Of a stretch of DNA of 64,000 bases, positions 44,600 through 53,091 are shown piece by piece. A program made the position numbers and the translations under genes. Every line of letters starts with the position of its first letter. Position 1 is the first letter of the stretch. Under the pieces are notes generated by a model, which did not search any database, had not been told where the DNA came from, and saw only the letters and a program-made list of their open reading frames with translations. The DNA is from Paenibacillus sp. FSL H7-0737 (lineage in GTDB: Bacteria > Bacillota > Bacilli > Paenibacillales > Paenibacillaceae): NCBI RefSeq assembly GCF_000758545.1, contig NZ_CP009279.1:3968001-4032000 (forward strand), in the 5' to 3' direction.

Positions 44600-44638
44600 T
44601 TCTAACCTGCTTGAGCTAGCGTTCCTCGTTAGCTTAAC
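44600..44638 (-). repeat. attC-like site Q': shortened distal end plus proximal dyad
   Basis: TCTAACCTGC fused directly to GAGCTAG-CGTTCCTC-GTTAGCTTAACG. The distal right arm and hairpin are deleted. It lies just upstream of the recombinase leader. Confidence 0.7.
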
Positions 44639-44793
44639 GGCATGACGCACGGGTCCGACGGACTTCGCCATTGTAGAATTGTCTGACTGATAGCTCTTCC
44701 TAGAGATGCTTCGGACAGAATCAAGGAGTGAATGCGACTCAGTATACGGTGTTACAGGATGTCAACGCCTTCTTAGAGTTACTACTATATAAA

Positions 44794-45633
44794 TCACAAT
44801 AATAAAGTATCGATAATTTGATGAAATTTCATTCTATCCTCGTCTAATTCAGATATTCCATATCCTTTCATAAATTCAACTATTTCTTCTTTCCTATCTG
44901 TATAATAAGTAAGACTTTTTACAAGATAATAAATATCATAGTATGGATCTGATATCCCTGAAGCTCCTAAATCAATAAATGCTTCAATACATCCATTATT
45001 TATCATAACGTTTCCAGAACCATAATCACCATGAGTAAAAACTAGTTCCTCTGTCGACGCTTTATTCATTTCCAAAAAATCAATTAGTTGCTCAATAGTA
45101 TGGTTGGGAAATGAGTTATTAATAGCCTCTATGACTTCATGTTTTCTCTCATTAATATTGTTTTTGACCATATCAATCAGTTTTTCTGGCAAAAAATCAT
45201 TGAAAAAGCAATTATCAATGGGAACATTGTGTATTGTTCTTAAACCTTCTCCTAAAATATAGCCTAGACTTTTATCTCCCTCTTCCTGCTGTTATTCTTC
45301 CGCAGTACAACCTTCTATATAGGTCATAACTAAATATTCCTCTCCATTCTCCTTCTGATAACTTATTACTTTAGGAGAAGGAATCACATCATTTACCCAT
45401 TTTAGTCTTTCTGCTTCGTCCATTAAACTTCCAGAATCTTTAACGTTTTTTTCTTTCAACACATATTTTACAGAATTATCAAACTCTAAAATATGCAAAG
45501 ATTGATAATGTCTTCCTTTTTCAATGATTGTAGTTTTAAGTAATTCTGACTGATTTACTAATTTACTTGGCATTGAGAATCGGTTATTCATCATTTTGTA
45601 CTCCTCATTTGTGTATCTTGGCGTTATTTCCAA
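44794..45633 (-). pseudogene. APH(3')-like phosphotransferase with a premature stop
   Basis: A 279-codon frame interrupted by one TAA at codon 114 (Gln CAA would restore it). The 5' part has the nucleotide-binding lobe (HILEFDNSVKYVLKEKN, IPSPKVISYQ, EEYLVMTYIEG). The 3' part has LGEGLRTIHNVPI, catalytic FTHGDYGSGNVMINNG and metal FIDLGASGISDPYYDI, as in APH(3')/kanamycin kinases. All else is intact, so inactivation is recent or the stop is a sequencing error. Confidence 0.8.
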
Positions 45634-45691
45634 TATCGTCTTATCACGGACTCTATAAATAATTCATATGTAGGGTATTCGCGAAACTTTT

Positions 45692-45775
45692 CAACTAACC
45701 TGCACGTTAGTTGAACAAAGGGCTACCTCTCGGCAGCCCTCTCATTATTGAACTATAGTTCCCCGTTAGCGTAAC
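45692..45775 (-). repeat. attC-like site R (complete, class 1)
   Basis: AACTAAC-CTGCAC-GTTAGTTGAAC (perfect 7-bp arms), hairpin AGGGCT..AGCCCT, AACTATA-GTTCCCC-GTTAGCGTAACG. Confidence 0.9.
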
Positions 45776-45788
45776 GTCATTTCTCCAT

Positions 45789-46139
45789 CTACAACGGATT
45801 TTCACAACTCCACTCGCATACCAGTCTTCCGAAATTATCCAGATAATTAGCCAGATATTTTTCAAGATTTTTGATTCCTATAATATTAATTTCATGAATC
45901 GATTCGACAAGTTCGTCGTCTGTAACATCCCATTCATTTTCTAGATACGTTGTGGGTACCTCATATTTCCTTAAGTAAAACCTAGCCGATTCAGGTTCTA
46001 ACTTATTTAAGTATTTCTGTTCATTAATAACCTGTACTTATACGAAAGCTCGATTCATTTCAGTGTTAGCTTCAAGTTCACAAGCAAGGCCAACCCCAGT
46101 CATTAAATTGTTAATTTGACGTGTATCGAAGACCTGCAC
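45789..46139 (-). pseudogene. Unknown cassette gene with a premature stop
   Basis: A GTG start behind GGAGG opens a 116-codon frame: VQVFDTRQINNLMTGVGLA.., one TAA after RAFV (codon 35), then VQVINEQKYLNKLEPESARF.. to ..VCEWSCENPL. The reading frame, codon use and good ribosome site argue that it was a gene. Function not recognised. Confidence 0.6.
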
Positions 46140-46218
46140 CTTTCACTTCCTCCTTTTCCTAATTAACTCTTCAACGTGTGTCATGGGATATAATCCCAAC
46201 TAATTTTAGATCATATTG

Positions 46219-46312
46219 GTAGTATTCTATCCGTTAACATAACAAGAAGCAGCTGGTCCTCAAGGCAGTCTACTTCTGCCTGTATTGAGCTATCGTTCTC
46301 AGTTAGATTAAC
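46219..46312 (-). repeat. attC-like site S
   Basis: TAGTATTCTATCC-GTTAACATAAC, hairpin AGAAG-CAG..CTG-type, AGCTATC-GTTCTCA-GTTAGATTAAC. Confidence 0.75.
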
Positions 46313-46317
46313 TGCAC

Positions 46318-46809
46318 CTACCGTAGCCGTCTCCATTCTTTAGGAACATTTAGCCATATGGCGGGTACAAAACATGGGCTAAACCGCTCATCTTCCTTAA
46401 ACTGATTAGTGTAGACTAGAATAGATTCATTTATTGAGGTTATTTCAGTAGGTGATATATTGCCCTGTTCTAATTTTTCGTATATACCATCAGGTAAATC
46501 AGAACTTTCATAATCTACACCCATTTCACTAAACCAGCCCTCGAAATGAATGCTTTGGGGACCTCCCATTCCATGAGGACATCCATAAAGACTCCTATTC
46601 TCATCTGTACAATGGCACCACCATGTTACACCATTAATTGCTATCCCGACTTGTGTGAGTTCAAATACTAAATTTCGAATATATCTAGAGTCAGTTATTA
46701 TGTCGATATAACGATGTCCGACAGGTTGTGCTTTATTTCTTTCAAGTATATCTTCAACTTGTTTCTGTTTGCCTTCTTGATTTAACCTTAAAGACCCCAG
46801 ATAATTCAT
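46318..46809 (-). CDS. Protein of unknown function (cassette)
   Basis: A 163-aa soluble protein. A conserved-looking centre has GVTWWCHCTDENRSLYGCPHGMGGP (quoted in part: WWCHCTDENRS, GCPHGMGG), with Cys/His that could bind metal, then IHFEGWFSEM. ATG at 46809 is 8 nt after AGGAAG. Similar unannotated proteins occur in Firmicutes; no function assigned. Confidence 0.65.
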   Translation of the reverse strand: MNYLGSLRLNQEGKQKQVEDILERNKAQPVGHRYIDIITDSRYIRNLVFELTQVGIAINGVTWWCHCTDENRSLYGCPHGMGGPQSIHFEGWFSEMGVDYESSDLPDGIYEKLEQGNISPTEITSINESILVYTNQFKEDERFSPCFVPAIWLNVPKEWRRLR

Positions 46810-46863
46810 GTTTAGCACTTCCTGACTTATAGATTTTTATTTGTATTTATTCGATTACTCATT

Positions 46864-46888
46864 CAACTAGCCTGCCCGTTAGCTTAAT
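46864..46888 (-). repeat. attC-like half-site T
   Basis: Distal dyad only: AACTAGC-CTGCCC-GTTAGCTTAAT, directly 3' of the glutathione peroxidase gene. Confidence 0.7.
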
Positions 46889-46904
46889 CACTAATCTGAT
46901 TCAT

Positions 46905-47456
46905 TTACTTTAAAAGAAGTGATTCAATAAATACCTCTATGTCAAATGGTTCAGTCGTAGTTTCGTATCTACCATATATATGGCCGTTTCGATCGATTAA
47001 AAACTTTGAGAAATTCCACTTGATCCCGTCACCGGCATATATGTCCGGATACTTTTCCAGCAGAAAATCCTGCATCCATTGACCGCCTGATGTCTCAGTA
47101 TCGAACCCTTGAAATGGTGCTTGCTGTGTTAAATATTGAAATAACGGATGAGCAGACGGTCCCCTAACCTCAACTTTCTCGAATAAAGGAAACTTAACTC
47201 CAAAGTTGCTCTCACAATATTCACGTACTTCCGAGTTACTCTCTGGCTCTTTCTCGTTAAATTGGTTACAAGGAAAACCTAGTATTTCAAACCCTTGCTC
47301 ATGGTGTATTTCGTAAAGCCTTTGAAGATCAGGTAATTGGCGAGAATAGCTGCATCTACTAGCAGTGTTCAGAATAAGCAGAACTTTTCCACGATAAATT
47401 GACAATTCAACAGGCTCACCCTTAATTGACTTCGCTTGAAAATCATAAATAGACAT
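46905..47456 (-). CDS. Glutathione peroxidase-family thiol peroxidase
   Basis: A 183-aa protein with the GPx tetrad: Cys in LNTASRCSYSRQL, Gln in LGFPCNQFNEKEP, Trp and Asn in IKWNFSKFLIDRNG. Bacterial Cys-type members (BsaA/Gpo) usually reduce peroxides with thioredoxin. It has SYSRQL where relatives have GFTPQ. Start at 47456 follows GGAGGA. Single-gene cassette between half-sites T and U. Confidence 0.9.
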   Translation of the reverse strand: MSIYDFQAKSIKGEPVELSIYRGKVLLILNTASRCSYSRQLPDLQRLYEIHHEQGFEILGFPCNQFNEKEPESNSEVREYCESNFGVKFPLFEKVEVRGPSAHPLFQYLTQQAPFQGFDTETSGGQWMQDFLLEKYPDIYAGDGIKWNFSKFLIDRNGHIYGRYETTTEPFDIEVFIESLLLK

Positions 47457-47569
47457 CAGACCATTCCTCCGCAGTATTATTATAAATAACATAATATAGC
47501 TACAGGCTTTTATTGGTCTAATATATAAAAGAAATAATTTTTATAGAATGAACCTATAATCAAATATTA

Positions 47570-47630
47570 CCTTAGTATATTGCCCGTTTAATTTACTAGA
47601 AAAGAGGAGCTACCATATAGGAAGCTCCTC
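47570..47630 (-). repeat. attC-like site U: distal dyad plus hairpin (class 4)
   Basis: TTAGTATATTGCCC-GTTTAATTTAC and hairpin GAGGAGCT..AGCTCCTC. The hairpin recurs in site HH at 62333. No proximal dyad; the interrupting MFS block follows. Confidence 0.7.
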
Positions 47631-47707
47631 TACTTATTTCCCCCCAACAAAATCCGTTTCTAAATTCATCATGAAAATAGTACATCCTCTCAGCTCTGGG
47701 GCTTATC

Positions 47708-48877
47708 CTAACTCGCTGGAGAACTTTTTTTATTACCTATAGCCAATTGAACGATAATCTGAAGCACGATGATTACAGCCAAACCATAGAATGCTTGGAC
47801 GAAGCTGCCCGTTGCATCGTGGAGCCAGCCAATGGCTAGCGGCCCAAGCGCTCCGAGAATGTAGCCACCTGATTGGGTCATTGCGGACCAGCTACTGGCT
47901 TCCTGAGCATTGCTTGTTTCATCAATGGGCAACATCAGTGCAATCGGGAACAGTCCACCTGCTCCAATACCGAGTGGAATCGCCGCGAGCCAGGGGCTAA
48001 CGGATATGTTCAGCATCAGGACACCCATCAACTCTAATAACGCACACCCGACAAGCCAGAATACACGTCTTTGGTAACGGTGTACAAGCATGGGAATGAA
48101 CAACGTAGAGGGCAGAGATATCAATGTAAATAAGGTTTGGATGTTGCCGGCCGTCTCTTGACTATACCCCTGGCTTTGGATTGCTGGCGCAAGCCAAGCG
48201 GTCAACGAGTAGAAGATCGCTGCCATCAGCCCGAAGAATAATGTCAGCATCCAGGCACGCTTGTTGTTCACTGGAAGTGGTGCATTAAGTACACTCGAGA
48301 TTTTACCGGATTGTCGATCTATGCGCGCAGACCAGGCTAATCTCAACCAGATCGGCAATGCAATGGCTGCGAGAAATGCCCATACAGCCAACGAGCCCCT
48401 CCACGAACCACCCAGCGTATGCTGAAGCGGAACCGATAATCCCACACTAATGCTGGCCCCCATCACCATCGCTGTAGAGTAGATGCCCACCATAGCTGCC
48501 ACTCGGTCAGGGAAGTACTGCTTAATGAAGCTGGATAATAGCGGCCCTGCCAATGCAATTCCTACACCGGACAGAAAAGAAGTGAACATCATCAATGGAG
48601 TTGTACCAACAAACCATCGTAATCCAGTACCTAACCCAATGAGGATTAAAGCCAGAACAATTGCGCCCTCATTCCCCCACTTTCTGCTTAATCTTACGGA
48701 GAACGGAGCAAATATGCCCATGCATAATACCGGAAGTGTGGTTAACAGACTGGCGGTAATCCCGCTTATACCCAGATCATTCTGTACGGTGCTCATTAGA
48801 GGTGAAATGGATGTAATAGGTGGTCGTAAATTCAGTGAAGCCAGGATAAGCGCTAGGACGATATAAAAAAGTTTCAT
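47708..48877 (-). CDS. CynX/NimT-family MFS transporter
   Basis: A 389-aa, 12-TM protein with the family's opening ALILASLNLRPPITSISPLM, then RLSRKWGNEGAIVLAL (motif A-like) and FLSGVGIALAGPLLSSFIKQYFPDR. Members export cyanate, nitroimidazole or small organic compounds. Divergent from a LysR gene, its likely regulator. It interrupts the array; GC and codon use look like the left chromosomal part. Confidence 0.85.
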   Translation of the reverse strand: MKLFYIVLALILASLNLRPPITSISPLMSTVQNDLGISGITASLLTTLPVLCMGIFAPFSVRLSRKWGNEGAIVLALILIGLGTGLRWFVGTTPLMMFTSFLSGVGIALAGPLLSSFIKQYFPDRVAAMVGIYSTAMVMGASISVGLSVPLQHTLGGSWRGSLAVWAFLAAIALPIWLRLAWSARIDRQSGKISSVLNAPLPVNNKRAWMLTLFFGLMAAIFYSLTAWLAPAIQSQGYSQETAGNIQTLFTLISLPSTLFIPMLVHRYQRRVFWLVGCALLELMGVLMLNISVSPWLAAIPLGIGAGGLFPIALMLPIDETSNAQEASSWSAMTQSGGYILGALGPLAIGWLHDATGSFVQAFYGLAVIIVLQIIVQLAIGNKKSSPAS

Positions 48878-49045
48878 TATGAATCACCTCATGGTAGTAG
48901 TATCGTTACATTCACCCATCATCCTATTTTTTAACGACAGATCGTTGGGTGGTGCACGATTAAGTATAGAATCTTTAGAATGATTGAACAATACTATAGT
49001 TTCTATTAAAATGATTACTAAAACCAATGATTAGAGGTAATACAT

Positions 49046-49921
49046 ATGGAGATTCGTCAGATGGAAAACTTCATTGCTGTTTGTGAGGAGCTTCATTTTA
49101 CACGAGCAGCTGAGAAGCTCGGTATATCTCAACCTACGTTGAGCCAACAAATACGCGCGCTCGAGGATGAACTCGGTGTTCCCTTATTTGACCGAGTCGG
49201 CAAAAAGATTGTGATGACCCAGGCAGGAAATCTGTTTCTGGAGCACTGTGTACAGATGATTCGGCATTTACAGAATACCCAGGATGCGTTAGCTGAACTC
49301 CGCAATGATCAACGAGGTCGCTTAGTAATTGGTGTTCTTCCTTCCGATCTGGACTATCGGCTCACTCCATTGCTCGTGAATTTTCATGCACGATTCCCCA
49401 AGGTACAACTGAAGGTTATCTCTTCGATCTATGTCTTGAATCAAGTGCTCGATAATGAAGTAGACATCGGTATCGAGATCACGTCTGCTCCTGATGATCG
49501 GCTTGTACGCATTCCTTTGTGCAGTGAAGAATATGTACTCGTCGTTTCCGAGAATCATGATTGGGCTGAACGAAGCACGATCGGAATCCAAGAACTGCGA
49601 AATATCCAAACTGTGATGTTCCCCGAAGGATTTACAGGCAGAGAACTGGTTGATGGCTATTGCCGTAAATATGGATTCAGTTTAAATACGATCATGGAGA
49701 CCAGTTCGGCTACTTCCATTATTAGCTTGGTTAAAGCCAACGTCGGAGGAACATTGCTGCCTTATCGTTTGATCCAAGCGATGAATGAACCAACTCTACG
49801 CTGCATCCGAATTACAGACGATCCGCCATACCGTCACTTTGAGATCATTCATAGGTCCGACCGTTTTCTGACAAAATCGGCCAAGGCATTTATTGAGAAA
49901 ACTATCGAGTATTTCAATTAA
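49046..49921 (+). CDS. LysR-family transcriptional regulator
   Basis: A 291-aa LTTR: N-terminal winged HTH (MEIRQMENFIAVCEELHFTR, AAEKLGISQPTLSQQI, LEDELGVPLFDRVGKK) and a periplasmic-binding-like effector domain (GRLVIGVLPSDLDYRLTPLL). It is divergent from the CynX-like transporter over 168 bp, and the usual self-and-neighbour control is likely. One of only two plus-strand genes between 30.7 and 62.4 kb. Confidence 0.9.
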   Translation: MEIRQMENFIAVCEELHFTRAAEKLGISQPTLSQQIRALEDELGVPLFDRVGKKIVMTQAGNLFLEHCVQMIRHLQNTQDALAELRNDQRGRLVIGVLPSDLDYRLTPLLVNFHARFPKVQLKVISSIYVLNQVLDNEVDIGIEITSAPDDRLVRIPLCSEEYVLVVSENHDWAERSTIGIQELRNIQTVMFPEGFTGRELVDGYCRKYGFSLNTIMETSSATSIISLVKANVGGTLLPYRLIQAMNEPTLRCIRITDDPPYRHFEIIHRSDRFLTKSAKAFIEKTIEYFN

Positions 49922-50074
49922 GAGTGAGTTGCGATATAGAGAAGAGAAGTTACTAAGGAAACCGCATAATGCATGACAGAAATGTCATTGCGGATTCTTT
50001 TGTAAGATTCGCTTCTGCTGCCAGAACTAGAGTATAGTAGGAGTTGTTAAAAATATATTCAGGAGGCTATAGCC

Positions 50075-50476
50075 ATGCCACAGGAGATCTGGATTAACCT
50101 GCCGGTCAAAGATGTTGAGAGGTCAACTGCCTTTTTCAATGAGATTGGATTCCATGCAGTGAGCGTTGGTAACGAGAGAGCCAAGCTTGACATAGGCCAG
50201 ACAACGATTCTGCTGTTCCCGGATGCAGCGTTTGAGAAATTCACAGGTTCTAAAACCGCAGATACTTCCCATAGCGCAGAAGTAATATTCTCCATTGGCG
50301 CTGAAAGCAGAGAAGAAGTAGATGCCTTTATTCAAAAAGTAGAGTCTGCCGGAGGAAACATCTTTGGCAAGCCGAGTGAAACTGACGGCTGGATGTACGG
50401 CGCAGGATTTGCCGACCTGGACGGTCACCGCTGGAACCTGCTGTACATGGATGAGAGCAAAATGCCTAAAAGCTAA
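50075..50476 (+). CDS. VOC-family (glyoxalase-like) protein
   Basis: A 133-aa protein with the paired beta-alpha-beta-beta-beta modules of the VOC superfamily: IWINLPVKDVERSTAFFNEIGF at the start and WMYGAGFADLDGHRWNLLYMD at the end. Usual metal ligands are partly replaced. CAGGAGG precedes the ATG. It resembles lactoylglutathione-lyase-like proteins of unknown substrate. Confidence 0.85.
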   Translation: MPQEIWINLPVKDVERSTAFFNEIGFHAVSVGNERAKLDIGQTTILLFPDAAFEKFTGSKTADTSHSAEVIFSIGAESREEVDAFIQKVESAGGNIFGKPSETDGWMYGAGFADLDGHRWNLLYMDESKMPKS

Positions 50477-50479
50477 TAT

Positions 50480-50520
50480 GAAAACGCCGGTCACCTGCTT
50501 AAGGTGACTGGCGTTTTTTT
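50480..50520 (+). terminator. Strong terminator of the VOC gene
   Basis: Hairpin with arms AACGCC..TCACC/GGTGA..GGCGTT followed by seven T on the plus strand. Confidence 0.9.
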
Positions 50521-50557
50521 CACACCCACTATAATCTCATATCTGTAATTCAAATCA

Positions 50558-50578
50558 CCTGGGTTAGCCTATCGTTTC
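50558..50578 (-). repeat. attC-like remnant V
   Basis: GGTTAGCCTATCGTTTC resembles rearranged proximal-dyad text (CTATCGTTTC, GTTAGC). The acetyltransferase fragment stops inside it. Confidence 0.35.
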
Positions 50579-50872
50579 TTTGACCAATAAAGAAGCATAT
50601 CCTTTTTTTCTTAAATATAAAGGGGTAGCAATTGAACCAATCCCTTTTACAATTTGGTCATCAGAAAGATTTAGATCATATACGATGAGGGAGCTTAATA
50701 GTTGCTTTGTATCTGTTGCTTCAAGAACGTACCACTTTCCCTTTTTATACTTTTTGGAAGCCTGGCACATAGTTATATATGCTTCATATGGCAGATTATC
50801 TCCCCAAACATCATAGCCCATCTTATAAATTTCGATCATTTCCTCTTTTGTTGCTTCCCTAATTTTTTTCAA
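50564..50872 (-). pseudogene. Truncated GNAT acetyltransferase
   Basis: A TTG start gives 102 aa: KKIREATKEEMIEIYKMGYD, then SSLIVYDL and GIGSIATPLYLRKKGYASLLV, that is, the GNAT fold up to the acetyl-CoA loop (RKKGYAS). The frame ends ..VKETIG at a site-like remnant, so motif B is missing and the enzyme should be inactive. Confidence 0.65.
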
Positions 50873-50970
50873 AGTACCTTTCCTTTTGTTTATGCGGTTA
50901 TAGATTCTTTTCGACAATAAGCTTATCATGATCTCTATTCTTCTGAAGCAAAACTGCTCCCAAAATATCT

Positions 50971-50997
50971 GGGCTAACGTTCGCCGTTCGTTGAACA
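50971..50997 (-). repeat. attC-like half-site W (proximal type)
   Basis: GGCTAAC-GTTCGCC-GTTCGTTGAAC, a 7-nt-spacer dyad abutting the phosphotransferase pseudogene. Confidence 0.6.
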
Positions 50998-50999
50998 AA

Positions 51000-52020
51000 C
51001 TACTCCCAGTAAGGAGTACCACTAAAGAGAAATTCTTCTTTATTTACATATCGCTTAAATTCCCGACTTGCTAATTTACTAATGTGACTGGGTAACCACT
51101 CATTAGATTCAGGCAGCCCAAGCCAAAAATTCATTGTTTCGAGTTGGGCTGCTACAAAGAAACCTTCCAAACGTTGAACATAGTTATGAGGCAGGTCGAA
51201 TTGTTTTGCGTATGATTCTAGCAACTGGTTTCTGAATGCTGGGTGGATATAAGAAAGTGTCCAACCTAAATCGAATAAATAATATCCGAACCCACAAGCT
51301 CCAAAATCAATAGCTCTAGCTTCTTGTTCATGAAACACAAAATTACTTGGAATCAAATCTGCGTGAATTATCCCCCAATTGCCTGGTGTTCTTTCTATGT
51401 CGTTCATCATTAAAATTGCACACTCTCCGGCCAATTGCAGAATTTCCACATCATTTTTATCGAGCTCACCAGCGTTAGCAAGCTGTTTTAGCTTTTCTAA
51501 TGATTGTGAAATTCTAAAATTATCAAATGACGGTCGAGTAAATGATGACGGAATTTCCAAAAAGATGATTGTTTATGAAGCTTTCCGATCAATTCGCCTA
51601 CGCACTCGGCATCATTGACTGTTGGAACAAATTGTTTTTGATCACCATCTACCCATTTTAACAATGTACAGTTTATGTCAGCTATCTTAGTAACATATTC
51701 ACCAATGTTATTTTTTATAGGTGATGGCAACACCAGATTTGTATCATTTGTTAATGATTCCAGCCAAATCATTTCTGAATGGATGACTTTTCCTCAGACC
51801 AAATACTTTCCATCGAATCATTTTTTGATAGATGTATTCGCAAACTATAACAGTTACTTTCCTTATCTGTCACTTTATAGATGGTGTTTGCATTTTGTCC
51901 AATATGAGCTATTGATTGATAAGTAATTGGATTACAAGTTAATGCTTCTATAGCAATATTCTGAGTATTTAGCACGGTATCTTCTCCCCTTGAAACAACC
52001 GAATAAGGACATCGTACCAT
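51000..52020 (-). pseudogene. APH-family phosphotransferase with two frameshifts
   Basis: Three consecutive frames join into one kinase. The first (from 52020) has PITYQSIAHIGQNANTIYKV; the second has IWLESLTNDTNLVLPSPI, CTLLKWVDGDQKQF, ECVGELIGKLHKQS; the third has NWGIIHADLIPSNFVFHE (catalytic) and RAIDFGACGFGYYLFDLGW (metal). Shifts lie near 51770 and at a T5 run near 51556. The overall type is homoserine-kinase/spectinomycin-kinase-like. Both shifts are single-base. Confidence 0.8.
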
Positions 52021-52086
52021 AATATTTTCCAATAGTTTGAGAGAGAACACTTATATTTATATTTTATCCATCACTTAGTTTATTAA

Positions 52087-52140
52087 GATAACCTGCTCAT
52101 CTATATGTATTATTCAACTATCGTGTCCCGTTAGCGGAAC
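52087..52140 (-). repeat. attC-like site X (deleted hairpin)
   Basis: GATAACCTG joined to CTCATCTATATGTATTATT (the tail of a class-3 hairpin) and AACTATC-GTGTCCC-GTTAGCGGAAC. The distal arm and half the hairpin are lost. Confidence 0.7.
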
Positions 52141-52158
52141 GCTTAATATACTTTTTTA

Positions 52159-52773
52159 TTACTTTCCTCCAAGATGAAACACACCAATTACGGTTTCACC
52201 ATCAACTTCATAGAGCGGAATATCACGACCACCTGGTGATCTACTGTTCTGTATCGCAATGGCTTCCTCGGGTGATTTTGGTAGCTCAACGTCTAAGTCT
52301 TTTTTCAGCACATATCCTTCAGTGCCATCCACACCTATAGCACTGATTAATTCAGGTTCCGTTTCTGGAGAAGTAGCATCTGCGCCAGAACCATATGTCT
52401 TTCCGTTTTTATTTTTAGGATAGTTCATATTCTTAGCGCCAATATGAAAAGAACCAATTATGGTTTTCCCATAAACATCATACACTGGGACATCGCCAGG
52501 TTCACCGAGATAATCTTTTTTCAGCAGATAGCCTTTAATGCCATTCACAATTCCTACATGGATTAAGTCAGGTAGCATTTCAACGGAGCTGGCTTCTTCA
52601 GCAGAACCGTATGTCTGTCCATGTTCATTTTCAGGATAGCTCGTATAATTAGTGTGGCTTTGATTAGTCGTACCTTTAGCATACGTGCTTTGGAATATCA
52701 TTACACTTCCTACAACACAAACGATAAAAACCATACCCATCAATATTCTAATACTTTTAGAATACATCCGCAT
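52159..52773 (-). CDS. Membrane-anchored protein with two BlaR1-C-terminal-like repeats
   Basis: A 204-aa protein with an N-terminal TM/signal segment (IRILMGMVFIVCVVGSVMIF). Two repeats follow (about 45-112 and 116-203), each with YP.N..G.TYGS..EA or DATS, a PDLI/PELI stretch, a GYLLKKD/GYVLKKDL turn and IPLY/VPVYDV.GKTIIG.FHIG. This repeat is seen in extracytoplasmic proteins of Bacilli, often next to BlaR1-type peptidases. Function unknown. AGGAG precedes the ATG. Confidence 0.75.
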   Translation of the reverse strand: MRMYSKSIRILMGMVFIVCVVGSVMIFQSTYAKGTTNQSHTNYTSYPENEHGQTYGSAEEASSVEMLPDLIHVGIVNGIKGYLLKKDYLGEPGDVPVYDVYGKTIIGSFHIGAKNMNYPKNKNGKTYGSGADATSPETEPELISAIGVDGTEGYVLKKDLDVELPKSPEEAIAIQNSRSPGGRDIPLYEVDGETVIGVFHLGGK

Positions 52774-52899
52774 ATTTGTTCACTCCTAAAAGTTTTCTCG
52801 CTCTTTACTCTATAGCCGTTGTCTGTACGTTGACATAAAGTTGCCTACATAAATGACACAAATTTACCTACATTGTTATTAATAACATTAAAGTATCCT

Positions 52900-53082
52900 T
52901 CAATACATATGGCCTTCCTTATTACCGATAAGTTTGTTATTCATGGTAAGAATAAAGACCATTGAATCTATAAAATGAATGATCACATCATCCATATCTT
53001 CACCATACATTAGCGATAAATCATTACGATAAAACGATTCCGTTTCAATCACTACTAGACAGATAGGGAAGCGTCTTATTTT
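52900..53082 (-). other. Possible gene fragment in a 320-bp gap
   Basis: An open stretch reads RFPICLVVIETESFYRNDL.., MYGEDMDDVIIHFIDSMVF.. and ends GNKEGHMY before a TGA at 52900. It has no start codon with a ribosome site and begins next to the stop of the neighbouring gene, so it is probably the 3' remnant of a lost gene. The rest of 52774-53091 shows nothing I can name. Confidence 0.35.
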
Positions 53083-53091
53083 TTGATTGGT

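Noticed and set aside
47708..50476. Ordinary cassettes of the array
   Set aside because: Divergent genes, own promoters and terminator, and no complete site between them.
52900..53082. Complete small gene
   Set aside because: No start codon with a ribosome site and no upstream room; listed only as a possible fragment.
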